The notes below the pieces were generated by a model that worked only from the letters and a program-made list of their open reading frames with translations, did not search any database and was not told the origin of the DNA. Source: Clostridiaceae bacterium (GTDB lineage Bacteria > Bacillota > Clostridia > Oscillospirales > Acutalibacteraceae). From it: a stretch of DNA of 5,891 nt. Numbering within the stretch: position 1 is the stretch's first letter; the number at the start of each line of letters is the position of its first letter. Positions 1 to 4,436 of this stretch are shown here, one piece after another. The stretch spans positions 1 through 5,891 of the forward strand of contig JAEDML010000081.1 of the NCBI GenBank assembly GCA_016303035.1, given 5' to 3'. Both the position numbers and the translations under genes were made by a program.

Positions 1-404
1 CGGGTGAATTTGACGAGAATTCCAACAACAAGGTAATAGATTTTATGCCCGACCAAAACAACGAAATAAATAAGGGCGGCACACTGCGGCTCGGCGCATA
101 TCCCTGCAAAATCAAGGCAGGCAGCAAGATGGCGGAATGCTACGGCAGCGAAAATATAAGCGAGCGCCACCGCCACCGTTATGAGTTTAACAACGATTAC
201 CGCGATATTATGACCGAAAAGGGTCTGCTTATAAGCGGTACTTCGCCCGACGGTCACATTGTTGAAACGGTGGAAGTTCCCGAAAACGATTTTTATGTAG
301 GGGTACAGTTCCATCCCGAATTCAAATCGCGCCCGAATAAGGCACATCCGCTGTTTTTAGGTCTTATACGCTCGGCGCTTAACAGACAGACAAAGCAATT
401 CTGA
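1..404 (+). CDS. pyrG: CTP synthase, C-terminal part (5' end outside window)
   Basis: This is the 3' end of CTP synthase, which makes CTP from UTP, ATP and glutamine as the last step of cytosolic pyrimidine nucleotide synthesis. The reading frame is open from base 3 and runs to TGA at 402-404, so the true start lies upstream; the ATG at 45 is internal. About 133 residues are visible, all from the class I glutamine amidotransferase domain. The segment reading VIDFMPDQ, the ERHRHRYEFN motif (about 162-191) and VGVQFHPEF (about 297-323) are hallmarks of the family. The His (312-314) and Glu (318-320) of FHPE complete the Cys-His-Glu glutaminase triad; the catalytic Cys would lie upstream of the window. 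The end of the protein is intact and of normal length after FHPE. Assignment is very secure. It is followed by a hairpin and then by a separate promoter, so the next operon is transcribed independently. Confidence 0.96.
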   Translation, partial: GEFDENSNNKVIDFMPDQNNEINKGGTLRLGAYPCKIKAGSKMAECYGSENISERHRHRYEFNNDYRDIMTEKGLLISGTSPDGHIVETVEVPENDFYVGVQFHPEFKSRPNKAHPLFLGLIRSALNRQTKQF

Positions 405-419
405 ATTAAAAGTAACACT

Positions 420-453
420 AATATGCCGAGGCTTTATTTTGCCGCGGCATATT
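420..453 (+). terminator. Candidate pyrG terminator hairpin
   Basis: Arms 421-432 (ATATGCCGAGGC) and 441-452 (GCCGCGGCATAT) pair over 12 bp with one mismatch around an 8-nt T-rich loop; A420-T453 adds one pair. It lies 16 bases past the pyrG stop codon. The following sequence is only weakly T-rich (TTACATTC), so intrinsic termination may be inefficient, but position and stem strength fit a terminator. Confidence 0.6.
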
Positions 454-464
454 TACATTCAAGA

Positions 465-493
465 TTGATATTGCCCGTAATATATGTTAAAAT
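465..493 (+). promoter_or_regulatory. Sigma-A promoter of the ACT/UPF0210/kinase operon
   Basis: The -35 box TTGATA (465-470) and -10 box TAAAAT (488-493) are separated by exactly 17 bp, each matching consensus at 5 of 6 positions. A TG at 485-486, one base before the -10, gives an extended -10. Transcription would start near 500, leaving a leader of about 24 nt before the ATG at 524, which leaves no room for a riboswitch. Confidence 0.8.
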
Positions 494-523
494 AGACGCA
501 TTAACAAAGGAGAGGTATGCTTT

Positions 524-793
524 ATGAAAACGGTTATTTCCGTAATAGGTAAGGACACGGTAGGTATTATTTCAAAGGTAAGCGCGGTATGCGCCGAATG
601 TAACGTCAATATAATTGATATTACGCAGTCGGTTTTGCAGGATATGTTTGTAATGGTTATGCTGACCGAAATTTCCGATTTAAACTGCTCCTTCAGCGAT
701 TTTTCGGATAAAATGAAGAAGCTCGGAGAAAGCATAGGCACCGATATACGCGTTATGCATGAGGATATTTTTAATTCCATGCACCGCATTTAG
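524..793 (+). CDS. ACT-domain protein, UPF0237 family
   Basis: This small cytosolic protein of 89 residues is essentially one ACT domain (about residues 1-72), a fold that usually binds amino acids or similar small ligands and often dimerises. The N-terminal strand TVISVIGKDTVGIIS (3-17) with the Gly-rich turn GKDTVG, followed by a helix and NVNIIDITQ (27-35), is the typical ACT pattern. Length matches UPF0237 proteins (about 88-90 residues). A ribosome site AAAGGAGAGG (506-515) lies 8 bases before ATG 524 and settles this start over the out-of-frame ATG at 517. It is the first gene of an operon with the UPF0210 gene 26 bases downstream; this pair is conserved in many Firmicutes, for example the Streptococcus pneumoniae SP_0238/SP_0239 pair. 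It probably senses a ligand for, or partners with, the UPF0210 protein, but the ligand is unknown. Confidence 0.9.
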   Translation: MKTVISVIGKDTVGIISKVSAVCAECNVNIIDITQSVLQDMFVMVMLTEISDLNCSFSDFSDKMKKLGESIGTDIRVMHEDIFNSMHRI

Positions 794-819
794 TTAAAAG
801 CCTTTTAAGGAGCAAAGTT

Positions 820-2178
820 ATGCTTAATTTAAACGATATTATAGAAACCATAAATATGATTGAATCGGAAAACCTCGATATCCGAACGGTTACTATGGGA
901 ATTTCATTGCTTGACTGCTGTGATTCCGACGCTAAGACCGCCTGCGATAAAATTTACAATAAAATAACCCGACTTGCGGGAAACCTTGTAAAGACGGGCT
1001 GTGATATCGAGCGCGAATACGGTATACCGATAATAAACAAGCGAATATCGGTAACACCGATAGCAATGGTTGCCGCCGCTTCGGGCGGAGATCCCGTTAT
1101 GTTTGCCAAAACTCTTCAGCGCGCCGCCGACGCTACCGGCGTTAACTTTATCGGCGGATACTCAGCGCTTGTACATAAGGGCTTTTCGGCAGGCGACCGT
1201 GAGCTTATAGAGTCGATTCCCGAAGCGATGAGCGTAACCGAAAATATATGCTCCTCGGTTAATATCGGCTCGACAAAGTCAGGAATAAATATGGACGCGG
1301 TTAAGCTTATGGGACAGATAATACGCAAAACCGCCGCCGCCACGGCTGACCGCGACTGTATCGGCTGTGCAAAGCTGGTGGCTCTCTGCAACGCACCCGA
1401 GGATAACCCCTTTATGGCGGGAGCCTTCCACGGCGTGGGCGAGCCCGACTGCGTTATAAATGTAGGCGTTTCGGGCCCCGGTGTTGTACGCGCGGCGCTT
1501 AAGAAATGCCCCGACGGCGACCTCGGCGAGGTAGCCGAAATAATCAAGCGCACCGCCTTTAAAATTACAAGAATGGGTCAGCTTGTCGGCGCCGAGGCTT
1601 CAAAACGGCTGGGCGTACCCTTCGGAATAGTGGATTTATCGCTTGCACCGACCCCTGCTGTCGGCGATTCGGTTGCGCATATACTTGAAGAAATGGGTCT
1701 TGAATGCTGCGGAATACACGGCACCACCGCCGCGCTTGCCATGCTTAACGACGCGGTTAAAAAGGGCGGCGTTATGGCTTCCTCCGCCGTCGGGGGACTT
1801 TCGGGCGCGTTTATACCCGTAACCGAGGACGCAGGTATGATAGACGCGGCGCGTTCGGGCGACCTTATCATAGAAAAGCTTGAAGCTATGACCGCGGTAT
1901 GCTCGGTAGGGCTTGATATGATAGTAATTCCCGGCGATACCCCTGCCGAGGTTATATCGGCAATAATTGCGGACGAGGCGGCAATAGGTATGGTCAACAG
2001 CAAAACAACCGCCGTAAGGGTTATACCGGCAATCGGCAAAAAGCAGGGCGAGGAATTGGAGTTTGGCGGACTGCTCGGTACGGGTCCCGTAATGGCAGTC
2101 AACCTGAATAAGAGTCCCAAAAAATTCATCGACCGCGCCGGCAGGATCCCCGCTCCCCTGCAGAGCCTTAAAAACTGA
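820..2178 (+). CDS. PFL-like family protein, UPF0210 (DUF711)
   Basis: A 452-residue protein of the UPF0210/DUF711 family, whose known members have a barrel fold related to pyruvate formate-lyase and anaerobic ribonucleotide reductase; its reaction has not been established to my knowledge. Diagnostic stretches are the N-terminal LDIRTVTMGISLLDC (about 19-33), GIPIINKRISVTPIAM (about 68-83), GSTKSGINMDAVKLMG (about 150-165), NVGVSGPGVVRAAL (about 214-227), and a Gly-rich C-terminal half with SSAVGGLSGAFIPVTEDAGM (about 321-340) and GGLLGTGPVMAVNL (about 418-431). Length agrees with the family (about 445-455), so the gene is intact. I see no glycyl-radical loop, so it is not itself a PFL enzyme. 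The ribosome site AAGGAG (807-812) is 7 bases before ATG 820. The gene sits between its usual ACT-domain partner and a shikimate-kinase-like gene that begins one base after its stop, indicating one transcript and likely coupled translation. Confidence 0.93.
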   Translation: MLNLNDIIETINMIESENLDIRTVTMGISLLDCCDSDAKTACDKIYNKITRLAGNLVKTGCDIEREYGIPIINKRISVTPIAMVAAASGGDPVMFAKTLQRAADATGVNFIGGYSALVHKGFSAGDRELIESIPEAMSVTENICSSVNIGSTKSGINMDAVKLMGQIIRKTAAATADRDCIGCAKLVALCNAPEDNPFMAGAFHGVGEPDCVINVGVSGPGVVRAALKKCPDGDLGEVAEIIKRTAFKITRMGQLVGAEASKRLGVPFGIVDLSLAPTPAVGDSVAHILEEMGLECCGIHGTTAALAMLNDAVKKGGVMASSAVGGLSGAFIPVTEDAGMIDAARSGDLIIEKLEAMTAVCSVGLDMIVIPGDTPAEVISAIIADEAAIGMVNSKTTAVRVIPAIGKKQGEELEFGGLLGTGPVMAVNLNKSPKKFIDRAGRIPAPLQSLKN

Positions 2179-2179
2179 T

Positions 2180-2671
2180 ATGAAAAACATTATTCTGATA
2201 GGTATGCCCGGCGCCGGCAAAAGTACGGTAGGCGTTTTGCTTGCCAAAAAACTGCTGATGAGCTTTACGGATACCGACCTTATAATACAAAAGCAATATG
2301 AAAAGCCGCTGTGCGATATATTAAAAAAGCACGGAAAGCAGGAATTTATTAAAATAGAAAGCGAGGTTTTATGCTCGCTTGAAATTCATGACAGCGTTAT
2401 TGCAACGGGCGGTAGCGCGGTTTACACCGAGAAAGCCATGCGGCATTTAAGGCAAAACGGTATAACGGTATACCTTAAGCTTTCGTCTAATGAGATAAAA
2501 GACCGTATTGACAATCTAAGCACGCGCGGTATTGCGATGGACAACGGCGAAACGCTTGACGACATATTTGCCGAGCGCGCGCCGCTGTATGAAAAATATG
2601 CCGATATTACCATTTGCTGTTCGGGTCTGTCCGCAGGACAGTGTGCCGACAAAATTGCCGAAATGTTATAA
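2180..2671 (+). CDS. Shikimate-kinase-like P-loop kinase
   Basis: A 163-residue P-loop kinase of the AroK family, which phosphorylates the 3-OH of shikimate in the aromatic amino acid pathway. Visible motifs are Walker A GMPGAGKST (8-16), the acidic DTD (31-33) that in true enzymes binds Mg and substrate, the ATGGSAV loop (75-81, Walker B-like), a lid with TRGI (115-118), and ERAPLYEKYADI (132-143) containing the expected late Arg (R133). Two positions differ from classical AroK: the FRxxE motif reads FIKIE (56-60), replacing the Arg that holds the shikimate carboxylate, and GGG reads GGS (77-79). Length is normal, so this is not a broken gene. ATG 2180 follows the UPF0210 stop by one base and has no strong ribosome site, suggesting translational coupling. 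It could be a divergent clostridial AroK or a kinase for another polyol or acid; I give no gene symbol for that reason. Confidence 0.8.
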   Translation: MKNIILIGMPGAGKSTVGVLLAKKLLMSFTDTDLIIQKQYEKPLCDILKKHGKQEFIKIESEVLCSLEIHDSVIATGGSAVYTEKAMRHLRQNGITVYLKLSSNEIKDRIDNLSTRGIAMDNGETLDDIFAERAPLYEKYADITICCSGLSAGQCADKIAEML

Positions 2672-2673
2672 TG

Positions 2674-2715
2674 AAAAAACTGCCTTATCAGTTCAGCCTG
2701 ATAAGGCAGTTTTTT
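2674..2715. terminator. Bidirectional intrinsic terminator
   Basis: A perfect 18-bp inverted repeat, arms 2674-2691 and 2698-2715, with a 6-nt loop TTCAGC. The outer six pairs are A-T, so a T-run follows the GC-containing stem on both strands. It starts 2 bases after the kinase stop codon and its right edge overlaps the stop codon (2714-2716) of the - strand metalloprotease gene, so it ends both converging operons. Confidence 0.95.
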
Positions 2716-3118
2716 AAATATTATTTTTACTGTAATACTGTACGGCTTTTTCCATAAACTCGTCGGTCACATCGAAAAATTCGGCAAGCGAATTTATATC
2801 GGTGTATCCGTTCCTCAGCGCGCGCCTGTACTTTTCCTCGGGCACTAATCTTTTTATCGCCCAGCGGTCAGCCTTGTTTTCGTGCTTACTGCGAACATCA
2901 ATAGGCGCGTACATATTGTAAAAACCAAGCGTTTCGCAGTGACCGAGCTCGTGAGCCAAACACACGCGCTCCTCGGCATTGGTTTTAATATTACTGTCAA
3001 GCGCGATATACAGCTTACCGTCGTGCAGTAATGATACCGAGCCGTTTTCCGGCAGCGAAAAACGGTCTACGGTTATACCGCTCTTTTCAGCTAGATTATA
3101 AAGCTTAAGTGTTTCCAT
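2714..3118 (-). CDS. ImmA/IrrE-family metallo-endopeptidase
   Basis: A 134-residue soluble zinc protease of the ImmA/IrrE (DUF955, M78) family. In the well-studied Bacillus ICEBs1 case, ImmA cleaves the XRE repressor ImmR to release the element; in Deinococcus, IrrE/PprI cleaves the repressor DdrO after DNA damage. The HEXXH zinc motif is HELGH (56-60) in a CLAHELGHCE context, and a downstream Glu (E80, in HENKADRWAIKRLVP) is well placed as third ligand and matches the family's E-x2-A pattern. No signal peptide or membrane segment is seen. The ribosome site AAAGGA (3127-3132 on the - strand) is 8 bases before the ATG, supporting this start. The gene overlaps the end of the upstream XRE gene by 14 nt, the usual repressor-antirepressor pairing, so the XRE protein is the likely substrate. 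It is short for the family, as expected for the minimal ImmA type without a C-terminal sensor domain. Confidence 0.92.
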   Translation of the reverse strand: METLKLYNLAEKSGITVDRFSLPENGSVSLLHDGKLYIALDSNIKTNAEERVCLAHELGHCETLGFYNMYAPIDVRSKHENKADRWAIKRLVPEEKYRRALRNGYTDINSLAEFFDVTDEFMEKAVQYYSKNNI

Positions 3119-3437
3119 TTCCTCGTTCCTTTACATACTGTGCATATCTTTTTACTTCATTCCACATTTCATCGGTGACCTCTGTGTCACCTCCGAACAA
3201 AGCCGCTTTTAAACTTTCCTCATCTGCCCTTACGGTATGACCTCCGTAAAGATAATCAACACTAACCCCGAAATATTCCGCTATTTTGGAAAGCGTCGCC
3301 GCGGAAAGCGACTTGATGCGTCCCATTTTAAAATCGGTGAGTATTGCTCTCGGTATACCGCAGTCGCGGCACATTGCCGTTACATTAACCGACTTTTTTC
3401 TGCATAATTCTTCTATCCGATTATAAACGCAAGCCAT
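3105..3437 (-). CDS. XRE-family (ImmR-like) transcriptional repressor
   Basis: A 110-residue DNA-binding protein with an N-terminal Cro/C1-type helix-turn-helix. The domain spans about residues 5-65; the turn and recognition helix lie near CGIPRAILTDFKMG (26-39), followed by the typical LSAATLSKIAEYFGVSVDYLYGG (44-66). The C-terminal part (about 85-107, DEMWNEVKRYAQYVKERGN) is a charged helix common in phage and ICE repressors, likely for dimer contacts or as the protease target. A Cys pair (CRDC, 23-26) sits inside the domain; I would not call it a metal site without more evidence. A ribosome site (AAAGGGGAAG on the - strand, about 3443-3452) precedes the ATG, whose complement is 3435-3437. 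The gene is co-transcribed with, and overlaps, the ImmA-type protease gene. The likely binding sites are the four 16-bp operators between this gene and the divergent + strand genes, so autorepression plus repression of those genes is inferred. Confidence 0.92.
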   Translation of the reverse strand: MACVYNRIEELCRKKSVNVTAMCRDCGIPRAILTDFKMGRIKSLSAATLSKIAEYFGVSVDYLYGGHTVRADEESLKAALFGGDTEVTDEMWNEVKRYAQYVKERGNGNT

Positions 3438-3469
3438 TTTTTCTTCCCCTTTTTGTGCAGTTATACGAA

Positions 3470-3485
3470 TTACTGAATTTCGTAA
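3470..3485 (+). repeat. Operator copy 1 (TTACTGAATTTCGTAA)
   Basis: First of four 16-bp imperfect palindromes sharing TTACnnWWTTYCGTAA, with 11 invariant positions. It lies between the XRE start codon and the rightward -35 box, about 45-60 bp upstream of the rightward transcription start and within the leader of the leftward transcript. It is probably bound by the XRE repressor; this is inferred from position and repetition. Confidence 0.75.
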
Positions 3486-3494
3486 TTTATGTCC

Positions 3495-3523
3495 TTGACA
3501 TTTACGGTTTTTCGTAATAGAAT
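3495..3523 (+). promoter_or_regulatory. Rightward sigma-A promoter for the zinc-protein operon
   Basis: Perfect -35 TTGACA (3495-3500), 17-bp spacer, -10 TAGAAT (3518-3523, 5 of 6). Apart from one base, the spacer is entirely operator copy 2, so a bound repressor would exclude RNA polymerase. Transcription would start near 3530 and run through the opposing promoter to the gene at 3624, with a leader of about 94 nt. Confidence 0.85.
3502..3517 (+). repeat. Operator copy 2 (TTACGGTTTTTCGTAA), inside the rightward promoter
   Basis: Second copy of the 16-bp operator, 32 bp from copy 1. It fills positions 2-17 of the spacer between the TTGACA and TAGAAT boxes. The outer TTACG/CGTAA arms are perfect inverted repeats; the centre is not symmetrical. 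A steric repression site is the natural reading. Confidence 0.82.
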
Positions 3524-3533
3524 ATGCACATAG

Positions 3534-3549
3534 TTACGAAATTCCGTAA
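3534..3549 (+). repeat. Operator copy 3 (TTACGAAATTCCGTAA), between the two starts
   Basis: Third and most symmetrical copy, with 7 of 8 half-site positions pairing, 32 bp from copy 2. It lies just downstream of both predicted transcription starts (near 3530 rightward, near 3562 leftward), so occupancy could block early elongation from either promoter. Its near-perfect symmetry makes it a candidate for the highest-affinity site. Confidence 0.8.
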
Positions 3550-3568
3550 ACATATACTCAATAAACAA

Positions 3569-3597
3569 ATTGTATTACATAATTTCGTAATTGTCAA
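3569..3597 (-). promoter_or_regulatory. Leftward sigma-A promoter for the XRE-ImmA operon
   Basis: On the - strand, a perfect -35 TTGACA (3592-3597) is followed by a 17-bp spacer and -10 TACAAT (3569-3574, 5 of 6). The spacer contains operator copy 4 at exactly the same offset as copy 2 in the opposing promoter. Transcription would start near 3562 and cross the rightward promoter before reaching the XRE gene, with a leader of about 125 nt. Confidence 0.85.
3575..3590 (+). repeat. Operator copy 4 (TTACATAATTTCGTAA), inside the leftward promoter
   Basis: Fourth copy, 41 bp from copy 3, filling the spacer of the leftward promoter. The 32, 32 and 41 bp steps are close to 3, 3 and 4 turns of DNA, so all four copies would lie near the same face of the helix. 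Confidence 0.82.
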
Positions 3598-3623
3598 GTA
3601 TGAATTAAAAAGGGAAGAATGTT

Positions 3624-4010
3624 ATGTATTATTGCAAAGACTGCGGATGCGAATTTGAAAAAGCCGAGATACTCGCCCAGACGCACGGACTGAGCCGTCC
3701 GCCCTATGAAAAGCATGCGGCGTGCCCCTGCTGCGGCTCGGGTAACTTTCACGAAAAGGCCGCGCGCCATTGCAGGTGCTGCGGAGCGCGTCTTCCCGAG
3801 GGCGCGCACGATTACTGCAACGCAGAATGTAAAGCACGGGGCAAAAAGCTCTGGGAAAAGGAGAGATACAGGCGGCATCTTTCTCGGATAGACCCGATTT
3901 CGGTTATAATCCGCGAAGCCGATGAATACAACAAAACACACGGAACGGAATACAGCTACGGTCAGTATGTAGCCTTTATACGCCCCGAAGAAGGGAGAGA
4001 ACAAGCATGA
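3624..4010 (+). CDS. Cys-rich protein with two putative zinc-binding modules
   Basis: A 128-residue protein I cannot assign to a named family. It has four Cys pairs: C4-x2-C7 and C34-x2-C37 (CPCCG), which could form one zinc ribbon, and C50-x2-C53 (CRCCG) with C65-x3-C69 (YCNAEC), which could form a second. Extra Cys residues (C9, C36, C52) and His residues (H31, H43, H49, H62) lie nearby. A basic stretch KARGKKLWEKERYRRH (about 70-85) follows, consistent with nucleic-acid or protein binding. The C-terminal part, about 90-120, looks mixed helical and ends in an acidic tail. There is no signal peptide or membrane segment. A ribosome site AGGGAAG (3611-3617) is 6 bases before the ATG. It is the first gene after the repressed rightward promoter and overlaps the next gene by 4 nt (ATGA). 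Small proteins of this kind occur in clostridial phages and ICEs; that context is inference. Regional GC is higher than in the AT-rich control region before it. Confidence 0.8.
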   Translation: MYYCKDCGCEFEKAEILAQTHGLSRPPYEKHAACPCCGSGNFHEKAARHCRCCGARLPEGAHDYCNAECKARGKKLWEKERYRRHLSRIDPISVIIREADEYNKTHGTEYSYGQYVAFIRPEEGREQA

Positions 4011-4324
4011 CCCCCGAAGAAAAGAAGGAATACCTTGCCAAATACAGGCTGCAACAGGCTAAAATTCGCAGAATTTCCGAAATGATGTCGGCAAATCCCG
4101 AAAACCGCGAGCTGTACAAAAAGCAGATTACAGATGCCCGTATGCTGCGCGATAAAATTGAAGGAGATATCGAAGCGGTAGACGGGGGAATCCTCTCTGA
4201 GGTGCTTTCGCAGAAATATCTCTGCGGTAAGCCGCTTGAGGAAATTTCCTACTGCCTTAATTACAGCCGCAGACAGATAGAACGCCTGCACGTCAAAGCG
4301 CTGGAAAGACTTAGAATTTCTTAA
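4007..4324 (+). CDS. Sigma-region-4-like / phage-type transcriptional regulator
   Basis: A 105-residue protein with a long charged helical N-terminal half (about 4-58, likely coiled coil) and a C-terminal helix-turn-helix (about 62-103). The latter, with ILSEVLSQKYLCGKPLEEIS (62-81) then YSRRQIERLHVKALERLR (86-103), resembles sigma-70 region 4 and, in overall layout, small phage late-gene regulators of the ArpU/RinA/DUF1492 type. It would bind promoter DNA or help RNA polymerase; which promoter it acts on is not shown here. The ATG overlaps the previous stop codon (ATGA, 4007-4010), with an AGGGAGAG ribosome site in the upstream gene (about 3992-3999), so the two proteins are made together. 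Placed under the XRE repressor, it could serve as the output activator of the switch. No sigma region 2 is present, so it is not a complete sigma factor. Confidence 0.78.
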   Translation: MTPEEKKEYLAKYRLQQAKIRRISEMMSANPENRELYKKQITDARMLRDKIEGDIEAVDGGILSEVLSQKYLCGKPLEEISYCLNYSRRQIERLHVKALERLRIS

Positions 4325-4331
4325 AGCATGC

Positions 4332-4360
4332 TTTACTTTTTCTTCAAAATCTATTATACT
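4332..4360 (+). promoter_or_regulatory. Promoter of the Y-family polymerase gene
   Basis: -10 TATACT (4355-4360, 5 of 6) with a 17-bp spacer to a weak -35 TTTACT (4332-4337, 4 of 6). The predicted start is near 4367, directly at the LexA-box candidate, and the leader would be about 70 nt. The weak -35 is compatible with low uninduced expression. Just before it is a 14-bp palindrome (4322-4335) over the preceding stop codon, followed by a short T-run; it is at best a weak terminator. Confidence 0.65.
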
Positions 4361-4367
4361 TATAAAA

Positions 4368-4381
4368 AGAACATTTGTTTG
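4368..4381 (+). promoter_or_regulatory. Candidate LexA (SOS) box before the polymerase gene
   Basis: AGAACATTTGTTTG fits the Gram-positive SOS box core GAAC-N4-GTTY; it differs from a perfect GAAC-N4-GTTC palindrome at one position. It overlaps the predicted transcription start of a translesion polymerase, a classical SOS target, and sits 8 bases after the -10 box. Position and gene function support the call; binding is not shown. Confidence 0.65.
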
Positions 4382-4436
4382 TCGAAGTGTGTCGGCGATT
4401 TATAGATTTTTTTGCAGAAATCGGGGTGAATTTCAG

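Noticed and set aside
517..552. ATG at 517 opening an 11-codon leader frame that overlaps the ACT gene start
   Set aside because: The ribosome site ends only 1-2 bases before this ATG, too close for use, while it is ideally spaced for ATG 524. The peptide has no attenuator-like codon run.
1116..2247. Three long - strand open frames (1116-1553, 1578-2129, 1636-2247) opposite the UPF0210 gene
   Set aside because: They lie antisense to a strongly conserved gene, overlap one another, lack ribosome sites and recognisable domains, and have compositions expected from the complementary codons.
3460..3488. Possible weak leftward promoter closer to the XRE gene (-10 TATAAC at 3460-3465)
   Set aside because: The matching -35 position (3483-3488) reads AAATTA on the - strand, far from consensus. 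It could be a weak maintenance promoter near operator copy 1, but the sequence does not support it as a feature.
3438..3623. CRISPR-like interpretation of the evenly spaced 16-bp repeats
   Set aside because: The repeats are short, palindromic, imperfect, sit exactly in promoter spacers and lack unique spacers of constant length; an operator array explains them better.
3594..4004. A 136-residue hydrophobic - strand frame opposite the zinc-protein gene
   Set aside because: It would run into the divergent control region, has no ribosome site, and its hydrophobicity comes from the complement of charged codons; the + strand Cys-pair pattern is clearly the selected frame.
4322..4341. 14-bp palindrome TAAAGCATGCTTTA followed by a T-run as a terminator of the zinc-protein operon
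   Set aside because: As a hairpin it gives only a 5-bp AT-rich stem with a 4-nt loop, too weak to call; read-through toward dinB remains possible.
4396..4423. CGATTT/AAATCG inverted repeat in the dinB leader reaching the ribosome site
   Set aside because: Six AT-rich pairs around a 16-nt loop are not enough to propose a riboswitch or translational control element.
4389..4436. GTG start at 4389 adding 16 residues to the polymerase
   Set aside because: It has no ribosome site, lies only about 20 bases after the predicted transcription start and next to the LexA box, and the added residues have no counterpart at the N-terminus of DinB proteins as I know them.
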